This document shows, piece by piece, positions 34,364 through 42,385 of a stretch of 64,000 bases of DNA. The notes beneath the pieces were generated by a model. It searched no databases. It was not told where the DNA came from and saw nothing but the letters and a program-made list of their open reading frames with translations. The stretch is taken from NCBI GenBank assembly GCA_947504185.1, contig CANNGJ010000003.1, forward strand, positions 62,001 to 126,000, given 5' to 3'. Origin of the DNA: an uncultured Tenacibaculum sp. (GTDB lineage Bacteria > Bacteroidota > Bacteroidia > Flavobacteriales > Flavobacteriaceae). Each line of letters starts with the position of its first letter. Positions within the stretch are counted from its first letter, which is position 1. A program made the position numbers and the translations under genes.

Positions 34364-35566
34364 TTATTTTTCTATAAAATCTTTAGAAATTCTACTACTT
34401 GCAATTTTAGCAGCTATATAGCCTAGTACTGAAATTGTAAGTATGACTATCAGTAAATTTACCCACTTAAATTCAACTGGGTAAGGTAAACTTTGTGTAA
34501 TCATAAACAACCCGAAACGTTGCTGAATTAGCACCAAAACAATTCCTATTAGTAAACCAACACTCATCCCTACAAGCGTTAGTAAAAATCCTTGAAGTAC
34601 GAATATCTTCTTTATATCCCCAATACTAGTTCCTAAATTAAATAAGGTTTTTAAGTTATTACGCTTATCAATAATCATCATAATTATTGAGCCTATTACA
34701 TTAAACAATGCAATAGCAACTATTAAAGTAAATATTAAATAAGATATAAAGTTTTCGGTATTAATAACTTTATAATATAAAGAGTTCAACTGTGCTCTTG
34801 TTTGTACTTTAAACTTAGCTCCCAAACTATTTTGTAAATCAGATTGAAAATCATCTAAATCGACACCTTCATTTAATTTTAATTCAATCGCTGAAATTTG
34901 ATTTTCTTTATACTTCAATAAATCTTGAGCCAAATAAAGGTCAGTAAACACATATTTATTCTGAAAATCTTCTGAACCTGTATACACTCCAATAATCTGA
35001 ACCGCTATAGAACGAAATGCATTATTAGGGTTTACAAATCCTTTTCCTGGTTTTGGTACTAAAATTTGTAACGGCTCCCCAAAATTCATGATTCCCAACG
35101 AGAGTTTATAAGATATTCCGTAACCTATAACTGCAGTATTTTTAAACTCAGGATCTAGCCATGAACCAACAGTTAAAATAGAATCTGCAGGTATTATTTT
35201 ATTGTAGTTTTGATCTACGCCTTTTATATAAGCAATATGATTTTTGTCTTTATAAGATAAAAAAACACGCTCTTCTACAACTTTAGAAATTGTTGCTATC
35301 TCATCATTTTTAATCAATTCTTGATGTATATCATCTGAATACTCAAATGACTTCCTTTTTACAATACTAATTTTTATATCTGGATCAGAATTACCCAATA
35401 ACGAATCACTAAATGTTCTTAACCCTGAAAAACCTGAGAGTATTACAAATAAGGCTAAAGCACCTACAAGCACACCAAAAATAGCAATAAACGTAATAAT
35501 GTTAATTGCATTGGTACTTGTTTTAGAAAACAAATATCTTTTAGCTATGTAATATGAAAAGTTCAA
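34364..35566 (-). CDS. ABC transporter permease, LolC/LolE-like
   Basis: A 400-aa permease with an N-terminal transmembrane helix (about 20-45), a large periplasmic domain (about 50-255), and three C-terminal helices, the FtsX/LolC layout. The opening Y-I-A-K-R-Y-L-F-S-K is characteristic of LolC/E-like permeases in Bacteroidota. It would take part in lipoprotein release from the inner membrane with an ATPase encoded elsewhere. It sits 37 bp downstream of rbfA on the same strand, a pairing common in this phylum. Confidence 0.87.
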   Translation of the reverse strand: MNFSYYIAKRYLFSKTSTNAINIITFIAIFGVLVGALALFVILSGFSGLRTFSDSLLGNSDPDIKISIVKRKSFEYSDDIHQELIKNDEIATISKVVEERVFLSYKDKNHIAYIKGVDQNYNKIIPADSILTVGSWLDPEFKNTAVIGYGISYKLSLGIMNFGEPLQILVPKPGKGFVNPNNAFRSIAVQIIGVYTGSEDFQNKYVFTDLYLAQDLLKYKENQISAIELKLNEGVDLDDFQSDLQNSLGAKFKVQTRAQLNSLYYKVINTENFISYLIFTLIVAIALFNVIGSIIMMIIDKRNNLKTLFNLGTSIGDIKKIFVLQGFLLTLVGMSVGLLIGIVLVLIQQRFGLFMITQSLPYPVEFKWVNLLIVILTISVLGYIAAKIASSRISKDFIEK

Positions 35567-35603
35567 CGATGAATAAATCAGTTAGCAATGTAAACAATAT
35601 TTA

Positions 35604-35999
35604 TTAACGTTTTTGACGGCGTGGTAATACGTCTGGATTTTTAATAGGATCAACATCCTCTCCTTTTAAAGACTTATCTATTTCTTCAATATAATCTAAA
35701 CTATCATCACCAAAAAATAATAACTCTGGCATTCTTCTTAATTGATGCCTTGTTCTTTTTGCCATTTCATGGCGAATTAAAGGAGTGTTAGATATAACCC
35801 CTCCAACAACTTCTGTTCTTTTCTCAGACGGAAAAACACTTAAGTACACTTTCGCTACTCCCAAATCGGCAGTAACCGAAACTTTAGATACTGATATAAT
35901 CACCCCCTTCATTCCATCTTGTGCAGCACGCTGTAATACATCTACCAAATCCTGTTGCAATACTCCTGCAATCTTTCGTTGTCTATTTGTTTCTTCCAT
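35604..35999 (-). CDS. rbfA: Ribosome-binding factor A
   Basis: A 131-aa KH-fold protein needed for 16S rRNA 5'-end maturation and cold adaptation. R-Q-R-K-I-A-G-V-L-Q-Q-D-L at the N-terminus, V-S-V-T-A-D-L-G-V-A-K-V-Y-L-S-V-F and R-R-M-P-E-L-L-F-F-x-D-D-S are typical. A basic tail R-R-Q-K-R closes it. Its -7 box lies only 4 bp before the start codon, so the mRNA is probably leaderless. Confidence 0.95.
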   Translation of the reverse strand: MEETNRQRKIAGVLQQDLVDVLQRAAQDGMKGVIISVSKVSVTADLGVAKVYLSVFPSEKRTEVVGGVISNTPLIRHEMAKRTRHQLRRMPELLFFGDDSLDYIEEIDKSLKGEDVDPIKNPDVLPRRQKR

Positions 36000-36003
36000 G
36001 CTG

Positions 36004-36011
36004 CAAATTTA
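36004..36011 (-). promoter_or_regulatory. -7 box TAAATTTG, four bases before rbfA
   Basis: A perfect TAnnTTTG box on the minus strand, 4 bp upstream of the rbfA ATG with the same CAGC spacer as dusB. Confidence 0.6.
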
Positions 36012-36020
36012 GGGATAAAA

Positions 36021-36665
36021 TTACGGAGTGTAAATTTTATTTTTAATTGCATACATTACTAAACCAACACGGTTTCGAACATTTAATTTTGTAAATAAAC
36101 TATCACGATATCCATCAATAGTTTTAGGGCTTAAAAACATTTTGTCAGCGATTTCTTTATAAGTTAATTCTGAACAAGCCAATTTCATGAAGATAACTTC
36201 ATTATCTTTAAAGGTAACACTGTTTTTTCCATTCTTTCCTGAAACTGAATCAAGTAATAATGTTGTTACATTTCTTGTATGATAAAATCCATTATCCATC
36301 ATCTCTAACAATGCTTTTTCTAGTATTTCTTTTTTTGTGTCTTTAAGTAGATAACCAACAGCACCTGCTTTTAGCATCTTTAAAATAGTGCCATCTGCAT
36401 CTTCTACAGACAATGCCATAACATGCACATGTGGATGGTGTTCAACAATCCATTCGGTTGTTTCAATACCGTTCATTACTGGCATATTTACATCCACCAA
36501 AACAATATCAGGAATATTTTTTGGTGATGCAGAAAATTTCTCGGCAACTTCTTTACCATTTTTACAAGTATACAATACTTTAAACTTATCAAAAGTATTT
36601 ACCATACCTTCTATAGCTTGCGATAACAATGTATGATCGTCTACTACAACAACTGAATATTTCAT
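36021..36665 (-). CDS. NarL/LuxR-family response regulator
   Basis: A 214-aa two-component regulator. The receiver domain (1-120) has acidic D9-D10, the phosphoacceptor D58 in V-D-V-N-M-P, and K110 in L-K-D-T-K-K. A LuxR-type HTH follows (about 150-210: E-L-T-Y-K-E-I-A-D-K-M ... S-P-K-T-I-D-G-Y-R). It is encoded 56 bp downstream of its apparent kinase on the same strand. The target genes are unknown. Confidence 0.93.
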   Translation of the reverse strand: MKYSVVVVDDHTLLSQAIEGMVNTFDKFKVLYTCKNGKEVAEKFSASPKNIPDIVLVDVNMPVMNGIETTEWIVEHHPHVHVMALSVEDADGTILKMLKAGAVGYLLKDTKKEILEKALLEMMDNGFYHTRNVTTLLLDSVSGKNGKNSVTFKDNEVIFMKLACSELTYKEIADKMFLSPKTIDGYRDSLFTKLNVRNRVGLVMYAIKNKIYTP

Positions 36666-36721
36666 AATTTACGTAGGTTTGGTGTTTATTTTTTGTTGTA
36701 GGGGAAATACACTAGACATTC

Positions 36722-37471
36722 CTAAATATAGTAATTTATTATTAAACTTGTGCCCTTTTTAGGTTCAGATTTTAGTTTTGCTTTTGCATTTATTAATTTT
36801 GCCCTAGCCTTAATATTCTGTAAACCAATCCCTTTTAGTCTTATTTTTTTCATTTCAAATCCAACTCCATTGTCTTTAGCTATGATTTCAATTGAGCCCT
36901 CTAAGTAATTTATAAAAACATCAAGTTTAGAACCTTTGGAATGTTTAATTGTATTAGAAAAAAACTCTTGTAACATTCTAAAAATTATAATTCCATGTTT
37001 TTGATTTATCTCTTGTTCTTTGCCAGAAATAGTTACACTAGCATCTATATAATTTAACCGATTAAAGCGTTCTACTTCTAATTCTACAGCTTCTTTTAAC
37101 TTAATATTATTGATGAAATCTGGATTAATTATCTTAGACAAAGCTCTTATTTCTGTTAAGCTTTTTGTAATCGTCTCAGAAATCTCTCCCATATTTTCGG
37201 GAGAAGCATGTTGCATTTGTATTTTAGCTAAAGTTAAGAGTTGCCCAATATTATCGTGCAACTCCCAACTTATATTTCTTAAAGTTTCCTCTCTTATTTC
37301 TATTTGAGTTTCAGCCATTTCTCTTTCAAATCGTTTTTTATTCTCAGCTCGCTCTAATAGGAATTTGTTTTTACGGCGCTGGAATACTGTAAATAAAACC
37401 ACAACAAAAGTTATAATTATAATCAACACTAATGTGGTTATTATTAATATTCTACCTTCTTGTTGCTCCAT
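36722..37471 (-). CDS. NarL-type sensor histidine kinase with a single membrane helix
   Basis: A 249-aa kinase. One transmembrane segment (about 8-30), a coiled-coil (35-65), the HisKA_3-type phosphoacceptor H72 in S-W-E-L-H-D-N-I-G-Q, and an HATPase_c domain (D-N-G-V-G-F near 195 and G-I-G-L-Q-N-I). There is no sensory domain of its own, and its start overlaps the upstream multi-membrane gene by 28 bp. That gene may supply sensing. It pairs with the response regulator just downstream. Confidence 0.92.
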   Translation of the reverse strand: MEQQEGRILIITTLVLIIIITFVVVLFTVFQRRKNKFLLERAENKKRFEREMAETQIEIREETLRNISWELHDNIGQLLTLAKIQMQHASPENMGEISETITKSLTEIRALSKIINPDFINNIKLKEAVELEVERFNRLNYIDASVTISGKEQEINQKHGIIIFRMLQEFFSNTIKHSKGSKLDVFINYLEGSIEIIAKDNGVGFEMKKIRLKGIGLQNIKARAKLINAKAKLKSEPKKGTSLIINYYI

Positions 37472-38058
37472 ATTAATCCAAAGGATATAATTATATTCAT
37501 TAATACAATCAAAATACTTAAAATTGGAAACAAATCCCTATTCTTCATGTAACTTACTAAACTAAAAAAAGGAATTGAAGGCAGATAAAAAATTAAAAAA
37601 CCAATTGAAACCCAAAAAGATAGCACGTTTTTATAATTCAATATCTCATCTGACAATAACAATTCTCTTAAATAAAGAAATACCAATAAGCCAATATTAA
37701 TAGCTCCAATAATTATTGAATAATAAAAGAATATCCTCTTATAAAAAACTAAAAACCATAAAACTAAAAAAATAACTAAAAAAAAATTAGATAGCTTCAA
37801 CCACTTTTTATCTTTAATTAAACCATTATACATTTTACGTATGATTAATAACTCTAATAAAATATAAATATGATGATGTAAAAATAACGACTGTTTTACA
37901 CTAAGAAAATAAGCTCCAATTGTCTCAGTAATAACAGTTAAACATAAAAGTAAAGATAACCACCTTACAAATGGTTTATTTGTTTTTAAAAGAACAAATA
38001 AACTTAATGCTGCGACAATGTATTGCGACAATAAACTTAAATTACCTAATAAACTCAT
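37444..38058 (-). CDS. Polytopic membrane protein coupled to the sensor kinase
   Basis: A 204-aa protein with about seven hydrophobic helices spread evenly over its length and short basic loops. I do not recognise the family, and there are no catalytic motifs. It overlaps the kinase gene by 28 bp and lies 26 bp downstream of the Cys-rich lipoprotein gene, all co-directional. A split sensor, with this protein carrying the membrane sensory part and the next gene the catalytic part, is a plausible inference. Confidence 0.75.
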   Translation of the reverse strand: MSLLGNLSLLSQYIVAALSLFVLLKTNKPFVRWLSLLLCLTVITETIGAYFLSVKQSLFLHHHIYILLELLIIRKMYNGLIKDKKWLKLSNFFLVIFLVLWFLVFYKRIFFYYSIIIGAINIGLLVFLYLRELLLSDEILNYKNVLSFWVSIGFLIFYLPSIPFFSLVSYMKNRDLFPILSILIVLMNIIISFGLIWSNKKVEY

Positions 38059-38084
38059 TAAAATGGTTTTATTCTTCTTAAAAT

Positions 38085-38768
38085 TTAAAAAGGAGGTGTT
38101 AAAGTTCCTTTATTTCCAGCTCCACTCTCTTCTGGCGGAGGTGGTAAACTTATAACTCCAGCTTTATTTTGTTTTAACACTTTTATACTATAATTGTTAT
38201 CTGCTCTTTTACCTGCTTCAAATTCTTCTTTTGTATTATATATCCAATGGTATCCATTTTGAGCTAGTGCTTCTTTAAAAGTCACCAACTTACCTTGTTC
38301 AACAGATTGTACAGCATCAAATTGTACTTGCTCCCCATTTATAGTAGTTGTTGGTATATAAATTAAGTCTTGGTAACTTCTTCCTGTCCCATTATAATCT
38401 AACTTAGCTGCAGAAATAAAGCTAATACCCGATATGGTAATCCCAGCTTTTTTGCTCAATTTCTTAACGTAATTCAAATATTGAATAAAGCTATCAAAAT
38501 TGTATGTATTAATTCTGCTATCTGGATAACCTAAAGCCTTTTCAAGAGGCTCTATCCTTGTCGTATCATATGCTCTAAGCATCGTTACAATTTCTGGATA
38601 ATTAAGCGAAACATCTGGTTTAGCATCAATAGCGGGATGACAAAAATACCCTTCGATTTTCTCAGGATCAATTTCCTGATCTCCATCACACTTGTGCTTT
38701 TCACACGAAGTAATAAAACTCATTGCAAAAACAATGATTAATAATTGTAGTAGGTTAGTTTTTTTCAT
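38085..38768 (-). CDS. Unknown lipoprotein upstream of the two-component operon
   Basis: A 227-aa exported protein with lipobox S-F-I-T-S-C (Cys22). The mature part starts with E-K-H-K-C-D-G-D-Q and has a further Cys in Y-F-C-H-P. The C-terminus is low-complexity and Pro-rich (P-P-P-P-E-E-S-G-A-G). I do not recognise a family. As first gene of the four-gene two-component run, it may be a signal-binding surface protein, but this is unproven. Confidence 0.78.
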   Translation of the reverse strand: MKKTNLLQLLIIVFAMSFITSCEKHKCDGDQEIDPEKIEGYFCHPAIDAKPDVSLNYPEIVTMLRAYDTTRIEPLEKALGYPDSRINTYNFDSFIQYLNYVKKLSKKAGITISGISFISAAKLDYNGTGRSYQDLIYIPTTTINGEQVQFDAVQSVEQGKLVTFKEALAQNGYHWIYNTKEEFEAGKRADNNYSIKVLKQNKAGVISLPPPPEESGAGNKGTLTPPF

Positions 38769-38990
38769 TGTAAATTAATTTTAAATTTATCTTTAAATAT
38801 AACGGTATATTTTTTAATCTAAAAAACTCAAAAGCTAAAACATTATTAAAAACTAAATAATCAAACACTTATTTAAATATTAAAAAATCACAAAACAGGA
38901 AAAACACCCTAACAACTTGAATGATTAAACTCTTTATTTATTAAGTTATTTACTCTTGTTTTTAATTCAATTAGGAAAAAGAGTTTTTCT

Positions 38991-38998
38991 TATTTTTA
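38991..38998 (+). promoter_or_regulatory. -7 box TATTTTTA, four bases before mce
   Basis: A TAnnTTTG-like box ending 4 bp before the ATG of the epimerase gene, again suggesting a leaderless mRNA. The upstream 233-bp gap contains nothing else I can identify. Confidence 0.5.
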
Positions 38999-39002
38999 CA
39001 AC

Positions 39003-39404
39003 ATGAAAAAAATAGAACACATTGGTATTGCTGTTAAAGATTTAGAAAAGTCGAATCAAGTATTCGCTTCTCTTTTTGGCAAACCTCATTATAAAATAGA
39101 AGAAGTTGTTAGTGAAGGTGTAAAAACTTCGTTTTTTAAATCTGGCCCTAATAAAATTGAATTATTAGAGGCTACAAAACCAGATAGCCCAATAGCTAAA
39201 TTTATCGAAAAAAAAGGAGAAGGAATTCATCATATTGCCTTTGCTGTTAAAGATATTAAAGCAGAAATAAAGCGCTTACAAGAAGAAGGGTTTACTGTGT
39301 TAAATGAAACACCTAAAAAAGGTGCAGACAATAAATTGGTTGCTTTTTTACATCCAAAAACCACTAACGGAGTTTTAATAGAATTATGTCAAGAAATCGA
39401 ATAG
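39003..39404 (+). CDS. mce: Methylmalonyl-CoA epimerase
   Basis: A 133-aa vicinal-oxygen-chelate fold enzyme that interconverts (2S)- and (2R)-methylmalonyl-CoA in propionate/odd-chain metabolism. Metal ligands and signature appear in I-E-H-I-G-I-A-V-K-D-L (His6), G-I-H-H-I-A-F-A-V-K-D-I (His74-75 region) and G-V-L-I-E-L-C-Q (terminal Glu). Length fits the family (about 130-150). It lies 62 bp upstream of ftsX with no clear functional link. Confidence 0.93.
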   Translation: MKKIEHIGIAVKDLEKSNQVFASLFGKPHYKIEEVVSEGVKTSFFKSGPNKIELLEATKPDSPIAKFIEKKGEGIHHIAFAVKDIKAEIKRLQEEGFTVLNETPKKGADNKLVAFLHPKTTNGVLIELCQEIE

Positions 39405-39466
39405 CTCATCCGTTTTCAAAACAGTAAATATTTGTATCTTGCAAGCATAAAAACCTACATTAAATA

Positions 39467-40345
39467 ATGACAACCTCTTTTGATTCTTTTCAAAAACGAC
39501 GCTTACAATCCTCGTATATTTCTGTTGTAGTAAGTATTGCCTTGGTGTTATTTATGATTGGTGTTTTAGGTTTAATCTTATTAAAATCAACAAAAGTTGC
39601 CAATCATTTTAAAGAAAAAGTGGTGATGACATTGTTTTTAAAAGATGAAGTTACCGACAAACAAACTGCAAGTTTTAAAGAAGCTATTAAAAAAGAAACA
39701 CACACCAGTAAAGTTGTATACATAACAAAAGATGAGGCTGCTAAAACTTATAAAAAAGATTTAGGAGAAGATTTTCTAAAATTTTTAGGCGACAACCCAC
39801 TTAAGAATGGAATAGATGTGTACTTAAAAGCGGAATACGTTACGCCAGAAAAAATGGCTGAGATTGAAAAGTCTTTTGAGAAAAATAAATTTGTAGCTGA
39901 AGTAAATTACGACAAGCCTTTAGTAGAGTTGTTAACCAAAAACATTCAACGAATCAGCTTTTGGCTATTAGTTTTAAGTGGTTTCTTTGGTTTAGTTGCT
40001 ATTATTTTAATCAATAGCTCAATTCGATTATCAATCTATTCAAAAAGATTCAACATTAAAACCATGCAAATGGTTGGTGCTACCAAGAGTTTTATCCGTC
40101 GTCCTTTTATTTGGCAAAGTATAAAACTAGGATTATTAGGAGCTTTTATAGCTTTAAGCGGTTTGGTGATTTTAATTTATTATGTAGCTGAATACATTCC
40201 TACTTTAGAATTACTATCTGATTACATTACTTTAGGATATGTAGCTGGAGGTGTTTTATTTATTGCTTTTTTTATTACTTGGATAAGCACATTTTTTGCA
40301 ACTCAGCGTTTTTTAAATTTACAAACTAACGATTTGTATTACTAA
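39467..40345 (+). CDS. ftsX: Cell-division ABC permease FtsX
   Basis: A 292-aa four-helix permease. A short cytoplasmic tail is followed by TM1 (about 20-42), an extracytoplasmic domain (45-165) and three more helices with G-A-T-K-S-F-I-R-R-P-F in the cytoplasmic loop. FtsX with FtsE controls peptidoglycan hydrolases at the septum. The ftsX-DUF3098-uppP-truB order is a familiar Bacteroidota cluster. No ftsE is nearby. Confidence 0.93.
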   Translation: MTTSFDSFQKRRLQSSYISVVVSIALVLFMIGVLGLILLKSTKVANHFKEKVVMTLFLKDEVTDKQTASFKEAIKKETHTSKVVYITKDEAAKTYKKDLGEDFLKFLGDNPLKNGIDVYLKAEYVTPEKMAEIEKSFEKNKFVAEVNYDKPLVELLTKNIQRISFWLLVLSGFFGLVAIILINSSIRLSIYSKRFNIKTMQMVGATKSFIRRPFIWQSIKLGLLGAFIALSGLVILIYYVAEYIPTLELLSDYITLGYVAGGVLFIAFFITWISTFFATQRFLNLQTNDLYY

Positions 40346-40351
40346 GATTTT

Positions 40352-40594
40352 ATGAAAAAAGACAATTCACCAAAACAAGAATTCCTATTCGGGAAGCGAA
40401 ATTATATCATCATGCTAATAGGTTTAGCAGTAATTGCTTTAGGCTTTATTTTAATGGCAGGTGGCGGAAGCGACGACCCAAATGTATTTAATCCAGAAAT
40501 ATATAGTTGGCGTAGAATTCGTTTAGCTCCTACCTTGGTAATTATTGGTTTAGGAATAGAAATTTATGCTATTTTTGCCAATCCTAAAAAATAA
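40352..40594 (+). CDS. DUF3098 membrane protein
   Basis: An 80-aa protein with two transmembrane helices (about 19-37 and 58-75) separated by a short polar loop. It has the family motif F-G-K-R-N-Y at the start of the first helix and G-G-G-S-D-D-P-N-x-F-N. It lies 6 bp after ftsX and 2 bp before uppP, so it is clearly co-transcribed. Function is unknown, but constant placement next to ftsX suggests an envelope role. Confidence 0.88.
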   Translation: MKKDNSPKQEFLFGKRNYIIMLIGLAVIALGFILMAGGGSDDPNVFNPEIYSWRRIRLAPTLVIIGLGIEIYAIFANPKK

Positions 40595-40596
40595 GC

Positions 40597-41391
40597 ATGA
40601 ATTTATTAGAAGCAATTATTCTTGGAATCATTCAAGGACTTACCGAGTTTTTACCTGTATCATCTAGTGGACATTTAGAATTAGCAAAAGCTATTTTAGG
40701 CGACACTTCTGTACCAGAAGAAAGTTTAACATTTACTGTTGTATTACACTTTGCCACTGCGTTAAGTACTTTAGTAGTATTTAGAAAAGAAGTCGCAGAA
40801 ATTTTTAAAGGATTATTCCAATTTAAATGGAATGAAGAAATGAAATTTTCTTTAAAAATTATCCTTTCTATGATTCCTGCAGTAATTGTCGGATTACTTT
40901 TTGAAGAACAATTAGAATCTTTTTTTGGCGGAAAAATATTATTTGTAGGTGTTATGCTATTAGTAACAGCGGTATTACTTTTATTGGCAGACAAAGCTAA
41001 AAACACTACCAAAGATGTTTCTTTTTCAAACTCAGTAATTATTGGTATTTCACAAGCTATAGCAATGCTACCTGGTATTTCTAGATCGGGCGCAACCATA
41101 TCAACTTCTGTTCTATTAGGAATTGATCGCACCAAAGCTGCTCGCTTTTCATTTTTAATGGTTGTACCTCTTATTTTTGGAAAAATAGCTAAAGATTTAT
41201 TAAGCGGAGATATTAACTTTCAATCATCAGAAATTGCACCTATATCCGCTGGATTTATCGCTGCATTTCTTGCTGGTTTATTGGCTTGTAACTGGATGAT
41301 TGCTTTAGTTAAAAAAAGTAAATTATCTTATTTTTCTATTTACTGTGCTGTAGTAGGTTTAATTGCTATCGGATATTCTTTATTAAGCTAA
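40597..41391 (+). CDS. uppP: Undecaprenyl-diphosphatase UppP (BacA)
   Basis: A 264-aa polytopic enzyme recycling undecaprenyl pyrophosphate for cell-wall synthesis. The signatures are E-A-I-I-L-G-I-I-Q-G-L-T-E-F-L-P-V-S-S-S-G-H (split over residues 5-26) and L-P-G-I-S-R-S-G-A-T-I (about 158-168). It starts 2 bp after the DUF3098 gene and ends 1 bp before truB. Confidence 0.97.
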   Translation: MNLLEAIILGIIQGLTEFLPVSSSGHLELAKAILGDTSVPEESLTFTVVLHFATALSTLVVFRKEVAEIFKGLFQFKWNEEMKFSLKIILSMIPAVIVGLLFEEQLESFFGGKILFVGVMLLVTAVLLLLADKAKNTTKDVSFSNSVIIGISQAIAMLPGISRSGATISTSVLLGIDRTKAARFSFLMVVPLIFGKIAKDLLSGDINFQSSEIAPISAGFIAAFLAGLLACNWMIALVKKSKLSYFSIYCAVVGLIAIGYSLLS

Positions 41392-41392
41392 T

Positions 41393-42088
41393 ATGAAAAC
41401 AGCTGACGATTACAAAAACGGACAAGTTTTATTAATTGATAAACCTTTAGAATGGACTTCTTTTCAAGTAGTAAACAAACTACGTTGGCACATTCGCAAA
41501 CGTTTTGATATTAAAAAAATAAAAGTAGGACACGCCGGAACATTAGATCCGTTAGCTACTGGATTATTGATTATTTGCACAGGTAAACAAACCAAAAACA
41601 TTAACGAATATCAAGGTCAAATTAAAGAATACACAGGTACATTTGTATTAGGGGCAACAACACCTAGCTATGACTTAGAAACTGAAGTAAACGAGACTTT
41701 TCCTACCGAACATATTACTGAAGAACTACTCCATAAAACAACTGAACAATTTACTGGTAAGATTCAACAAAAACCACCTATTTTTTCTGCAATTAAAAAA
41801 GATGGTAAGCGATTATACGAATTAGCAAGAAAAGGTGAAACCACCGAAATTAAAGCTCGTGAAGTAGAAATAAACACTTTCGAAATCACTAAAGTAGATT
41901 TACCAAAAGTAGAGTTTAGAATTGTTTGTAGTAAAGGAACTTACATCCGTTCTATAGCAAACGATTATGGTGAAGCTTTAAACTCTGGAGCACATTTATC
42001 TGTTTTAAGAAGAACAAAAATTGGTAATTATTCGGTTGACAACGCATTAAGTGTTGATGAATTTATAAAATCTTTAGAAGTGGAATAA
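41393..42088 (+). CDS. truB: tRNA pseudouridine-55 synthase
   Basis: A 231-aa enzyme making pseudouridine 55 in the T-loop of tRNAs. Catalytic Asp is in G-H-A-G-T-L-D-P-L-A-T-G-L-L (about residues 47-60); K-P-P-x-F-S-A-I-K-x-G-x-R-x-Y-E-L-A-R is also present. It is complete and ends K-S-L-E-V-E. The last 21 bp of the gene recur 900 bp downstream, around an inserted segment; truB itself remains intact. Confidence 0.96.
   Translation: MKTADDYKNGQVLLIDKPLEWTSFQVVNKLRWHIRKRFDIKKIKVGHAGTLDPLATGLLIICTGKQTKNINEYQGQIKEYTGTFVLGATTPSYDLETEVNETFPTEHITEELLHKTTEQFTGKIQQKPPIFSAIKKDGKRLYELARKGETTEIKAREVEINTFEITKVDLPKVEFRIVCSKGTYIRSIANDYGEALNSGAHLSVLRRTKIGNYSVDNALSVDEFIKSLEVE
42067..42087 (+). repeat. Left copy of the 21-bp truB-end repeat
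   Basis: These 21 bases cover the truB 3' end through its stop codon. They match 42967-42987 at 20 of 21 positions (the eighth base differs, T versus A). The copies are exactly 900 bp apart. Confidence 0.8.
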
Positions 42089-42095
42089 AGTTATA

Positions 42096-42377
42096 ATGAA
42101 AAAGAGAAACTCTAATACCTCAAATACAAATTCTTTAAACAATACTTTCTTCGATATGTTTAGGAGTTTTAAAGAGCATAAGGAGTTATTTTTTCTAATA
42201 CCTACTATAATTGGAGGCGGCATCCAATTATCATATTTATTATCAATAGACTTCAATTTTGTTAGATTTTTTTCTATTTCTCAATTATTTGCAGATGGCT
42301 TAACTTTTTTATTTTTTTTGTACTTCTTTTTATTTCCTACAAAATACTACTTCTACTTTTTAATTATTTATTCCTAA
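42096..42377 (+). CDS. Membrane protein, front part of a possibly frameshifted gene
   Basis: 93 residues: a polar N-terminus rich in Ser/Asn/Thr (1-20), the helical F-R-S-F-K-E-H-K-E, then two hydrophobic segments (about 30-50 and 60-90). It stops abruptly in a run of aromatic residues after the T8 tract at 42312-42319. The -1 frame is open from 42266 onward and continues into the next ORF with another hydrophobic stretch, so this may be the N-terminal part of one about 290-aa protein. I do not recognise a family. It lies between the two truB-end repeats. Confidence 0.55.
   Translation: MKKRNSNTSNTNSLNNTFFDMFRSFKEHKELFFLIPTIIGGGIQLSYLLSIDFNFVRFFSISQLFADGLTFLFFLYFFLFPTKYYFYFLIIYS
42312..42319 (+). 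other. T8 tract at a likely frameshift
   Basis: Eight T residues in the zone where the reading frame of the front ORF and the -1 frame of the following ORF are both open (42266-42377). One missing T, or -1 slippage, would join the two ORFs. Confidence 0.45.
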
Positions 42378-42385
42378 ATAAGTTT

